The notes below the pieces were generated by a model, which saw only the letters and a program-made list of their open reading frames with translations, ran no database searches and was not told the origin of the DNA. A program made the position numbers and the translations under genes. DNA of 64,000 nucleotides from an uncultured Bacteroidota bacterium (lineage in GTDB: Bacteria > Bacteroidota > Bacteroidia > Bacteroidales > F082). The stretch is taken from assembly GCA_903891085.1 (NCBI GenBank), contig CAITDJ010000149.1, forward strand, positions 1 to 64,000, in the 5' to 3' direction. Positions 62,001 to 64,000 of the stretch are shown here, one piece after another; the stretch's first letter is position 1; each line of letters starts with the position of its first letter.

Positions 62001-63429
62001 CAGGACCTACAGTACCAGCGCCATTCCAGTGCCCGTCACCACCATATTGCATCTTTGTTCCATCTTTCCAAATACCACGCAGGTAATTGTAATAGGCTGA
62101 AGCAATGTCAGGGTCACCAGTCACACCAGATGAGTTGTTATGGTAAACAAAGCGACGCATTCCAAATCGTTCATTGTTAGGAATACCATCACCAAAATTC
62201 ACCCCATTGATGGCCATTTGGTCAAGGTTATATTCGCTATTTAATATTGAGCAATCACCCGTGAATTTAGGATTATCACGTGGGGAGCCATCACTGCTAT
62301 AATCAGGATCCATATAGGGTCCCTGGAAAAAGTCCACTCCGATAGCCGGTGGCTGAGCACCATAAGACTCCGGGGTACCACTACCATCAACGGCTTTACC
62401 ATTATAACAATAACCCAGCCCACGATCAACATCACAACCAACAAAATCATCGGCCGCATAACCAAGGTCAGTATCAATCCAGGGCGAGAAATAGGTCTCA
62501 GTAAGTTCAAAAGTAGATCTGTTGATAATTTCGTAGCTATAAAAGGACATATTGTTTACCTCATCGTTCGTAGCAAAAGCAAAAGCCTGCGCCCTGATTT
62601 CCAGTCCAATAGCAGCACCACTAGTTTCAGAATGGAAATTGCCTTTATCGTTAAACACCCACCAGATTGTTTGGTCACCTTTTATTACCTGGTCAGCGAG
62701 GATTGATCCATTTATAGTTCCTTCAATGGATTCGTCCATTGTTGGGGTTTTTGTACGACAGAGGCTGTTGTCAATATCATAGTAAGGATAGTCTCCGGTA
62801 GTGGGTGAATATTCACCATCCCCGTCCACATCATAAAAAGGAGCAAGATAATAACTTTGATTCTTTGAAACATCACCATGTGCTGGCCATTGCAAAATTT
62901 CGTTTGGGATTACATAACCATCTGAAGGGATGAAAGCACCGGTAACCGCATCGACATGCGACAGGTATTCATCAACCACCGCGCGGGTAATTTTGAAATG
63001 TTTGTCATATTGGGCACAAACTTCATTGTCAATAGCTGCTGTACCATCAATCGTCAATGGACCTGTAAAATAATCGTTACCAACCTGACGAAAACGGATA
63101 GCAGCCAGCTTCAACTGATTGTTTATATCCAATCCACCGATCCAAAGTGATCCGGCAAATACGGAGGTTGCCGAACCGTTCTTAGGAATAAAATATTTTC
63201 CTGTTCCATCCAAATCCCACCACATATCACCTCCGGCATTGATACGGGCATTTACATTATTAATGTTGAGCCACTCAAAGGCAGATGATGGAGAACACCC
63301 TGCAGTTGTTTCTTTAAGTGTGTAGGAAGATTTCTGACCGTCCGGAAGCTGAAGTTCGCGGGCCCATCCTTGATTATAAAGCAGTAAAATGAATAATGCT
63401 ACTATAACTTTTTGTAAAATATTCTTCAT
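59095..63429 (-). CDS. Giant secreted protein with T9SS type A sorting domain
   Basis: About 1444 residues from the ATG at 63429, which starts a signal peptide (MKNILQKVIVALFILLLYNQG). Thirteen preceding codons in frame are not needed. The main body is beta-rich without a recognised enzyme motif: a repeated GDMWWDLDGTGKYFIPK style, a conserved FFQGPYMDP and the DVDGDGEYSPTTGDYP calcium-binding-like loop, several Cys-pairs, and long spacers. The last 100 residues (VPNPYYAYSSYERNALDNRV, IYNMSGVKVRQF, SGIYLIHIKSEDG) are a type A sorting domain. It belongs to the large, uncharacterised T9SS cargo family found in many Bacteroidota, next to barrels of the PorV/TonB type. Likely cell-surface. Confidence 0.85.
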   Translation of the reverse strand: MKNILQKVIVALFILLLYNQGWARELQLPDGQKSSYTLKETTAGCSPSSAFEWLNINNVNARINAGGDMWWDLDGTGKYFIPKNGSATSVFAGSLWIGGLDINNQLKLAAIRFRQVGNDYFTGPLTIDGTAAIDNEVCAQYDKHFKITRAVVDEYLSHVDAVTGAFIPSDGYVIPNEILQWPAHGDVSKNQSYYLAPFYDVDGDGEYSPTTGDYPYYDIDNSLCRTKTPTMDESIEGTINGSILADQVIKGDQTIWWVFNDKGNFHSETSGAAIGLEIRAQAFAFATNDEVNNMSFYSYEIINRSTFELTETYFSPWIDTDLGYAADDFVGCDVDRGLGYCYNGKAVDGSGTPESYGAQPPAIGVDFFQGPYMDPDYSSDGSPRDNPKFTGDCSILNSEYNLDQMAINGVNFGDGIPNNERFGMRRFVYHNNSSGVTGDPDIASAYYNYLRGIWKDGTKMQYGGDGHWNGAGTVGPETDFMFPGDSDPCNWATGGTPPNGGFNQNGVYWTEETGNAGSPNPPGDRRFMQSAGPFTLRPGAVNYITVGLPWARATSGGAFASVTLLRVVDDKAQSLFDNCFKVIDGPNAPDLTFQELDREIILYISNSPVSNNFGERYQEYDPNITQPHPIDNSIRSDSLYRFEGYQIFQLKNATVGVESLHDADLVRLVAQFDKKNGVGKLVNFKFDEYIGAGVPVVEVDGGDNGILHSVTLTQDAFATDDVRLINHKQYYYLAIAYAYNEYMPYSLEPAIINGLMGQKKPYLAGRKNIRLYTAIPHKTINGLLFNSDYGDGPEITRLAGNGNGGMTLELKQETIDEIMSKEPAGPNNKYGSPTYPIAYNPVYEAGKGPVNIRVVDPLNVKSANYELWFDTLQFVRLYGVTGEPEIKGDTASKYISHWYLKDMETGEVFKSDTTTLANDEQLFLSRGIAIQIEQPFVPGPYKVGQNAASKAMFRVLADNNGFIESSIVYADSSRQWLDGIRDEDIPGWPTNWIRSGTYKDQENGGNDDWNMSVDPDRPSDPDESYEKIVNRTWAPYSLVSFGNNFGQGSIQSAVGPAFSSDSKPNSAFENISSVDIVFTPDRTKWSRCPVLEMQSDLALAEGNAYRFSLRKSASVDKDGNPAADMTAPPSDNPNDANYIGSMGMGWFPGYAINIETGERLNLMFGEDSYLSAQNGRDMKFNPTEKDMDAISQVLDPNIFSQVGFDPLMGGKHYVYVMRHDNNVFNVGNIIFNFPSPAYDAGHYAYSMLDTIFQSIIPQTVSYFFSQVMYVGMPMGIKGQDWLSNDAKIKIRVAKQYQQYFSILPLDTVPAGMDVNKYLPKYAFSTKGIASEMANPDKLQTDLDLINIVPNPYYAYSSYERNALDNRVKITNLPERCVVTIYNMSGVKVRQFKKDEPKTSIDWDLKNFAGVPIASGIYLIHIKSEDGERIIKWFGTMRPIDLNTF

Positions 63430-63482
63430 TTTCTCATTGATTTTTTTCGTGATTAAGTGGTGTTCCATAACCGAAATATTTT

Positions 63483-64000
63483 TTAGAAGTTAAACAAAAC
63501 ACCCAATCGAATCTGACGCGGTGAACTATAGTTACCCGGACTGTTTACATATACATCATACAATTCCCTGAAAGCTTCCGGATCGGTTTGATTATTAATC
63601 TGACGTTGCCATTCGGGTGCTGCCAGATAGCCGTCATCATCAGGATTACCAGTTGCGGAATAAACACCCATAATATTCTTTGTATCAAGCAAATTAAGCA
63701 CCTGAAGGTATACATTCAGGTAGGCAGCACGTTTATCTTTTTCCTCACTACCTCCAAATTTGAGGTTAATGTCTTTGTCAACACGTAAGTCTAAACGAAA
63801 TTGCCATGGCAGGCGTGAGCCAAAATAGCTTCCTTTCAACAAATTGCTACCAGTACTAATCGGAGAGATAACATTGCGTGATGCTGTATAAGGAGTTCCT
63901 GATCCACCAGCCACTGTTAATGAAAAACCAGTATTGGCAAGCAATTGTACTGGTGCTTTGTCCTTTTTCTCACGACGAATAACTGGTCCGTTGTATTCTT
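63483..64000 (-). CDS. TonB-dependent-receptor-like outer-membrane barrel, C-terminal part (cut by window edge)
   Basis: The frame stays open to the right edge, so only the last 170 or so residues are visible. They look like the final strands of a large beta barrel: FSLTVAGGSGTPYTASRNV, KGSYFGSRLPWQFRLDLRVDKDI, AYLNVYLQVLNLLDTKNIMGVY, and the end QIRLGVLFNF with a C-terminal Phe as required for BAM insertion. Such an end is typical of TonB-dependent receptors and SusC/CarboxypepD-type barrels. The gene lies 53 bases upstream of the T9SS cargo gene on the same strand. Confidence 0.75.
   Translation of the reverse strand, partial: EYNGPVIRREKKDKAPVQLLANTGFSLTVAGGSGTPYTASRNVISPISTGSNLLKGSYFGSRLPWQFRLDLRVDKDINLKFGGSEEKDKRAAYLNVYLQVLNLLDTKNIMGVYSATGNPDDDGYLAAPEWQRQINNQTDPEAFRELYDVYVNSPGNYSSPRQIRLGVLFNF

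Overview
The window reads as a chromosomal segment of a member of the phylum Bacteroidota. The evidence is: C-terminal type IX secretion (T9SS) sorting domains on three or more secreted proteins; a PorV/PorQ-family protein; a bacterial geranylgeranylglyceryl phosphate synthase; a Pif1-type helicase with HRDC and HTH tails; promoters of the TTTG/TAnnTTTG type; and starts without clear Shine-Dalgarno sites. Order or genus cannot be fixed from the sequence. I see no transposase, integrase, phage gene, CRISPR array or rRNA, so most of the window looks like core chromosome.

Layout. 1-320: a possible structured RNA cut by the left edge, a terminator and tRNA-Lys(CTT). 320-5918, plus strand: MeaB GTPase, glutamine synthetase, SRPBCC protein, glycerol dehydrogenase and a Rossmann-fold protein. 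5936-11623: a secreted alpha/beta hydrolase, a T9SS-exported GH5 glycanase, a decayed NmrA-like gene, two tandem ssb genes formed by a recent duplication, and a TonB-domain protein. 11873-19904: tRNA-Pro(CGG), RhlE helicase, a lipoprotein, a giant AsmA-like protein, an orphan Cys-pair protein and a directly abutting lipoprotein/radical-SAM pair. 19965-27071, minus strand: a secreted FG-GAP/VCBS protein, a TPR-PAS hybrid histidine kinase and a stand-alone receiver, then a DPP IV-type peptidase. 27159-32918, minus strand: GGGP synthase, then metF and metH behind a SAM-I-type (S-box) riboswitch. 33016-33274: an octamer repeat array and a regulator remnant. 33550-40954: a tripartite RND efflux operon (tetR-tolC-hlyD-acrB type) with a perfect palindrome at its promoter, and a second, HTH-degenerate paralogue of its regulator converging from the far side. 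41033-57901: mixed housekeeping genes, including a T9SS-exported BNR protein, phosphofructokinase, APC permease, Pif1-like helicase, ChbG-like deacetylase, M14 peptidase, YfcC carrier, long PurF, HIT and GreA. 57992-64000, minus strand: PorV/PorQ-like protein, a very large T9SS cargo protein and the end of a TonB-dependent-receptor-like barrel.

How the parts work together. MetH and MetF form one methionine/folate unit, probably repressed by SAM through the leader. The efflux genes form one transcription unit whose first gene is probably its own repressor. The kinase, receiver and VCBS protein are probably a sensing/secretion module. The last three genes look like an outer-membrane export cluster. 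The most unusual points are the lipoprotein/radical-SAM pair, the paralogous regulators bracketing the efflux operon, and the tandem tail-less SSBs with their duplicated repeat leader.
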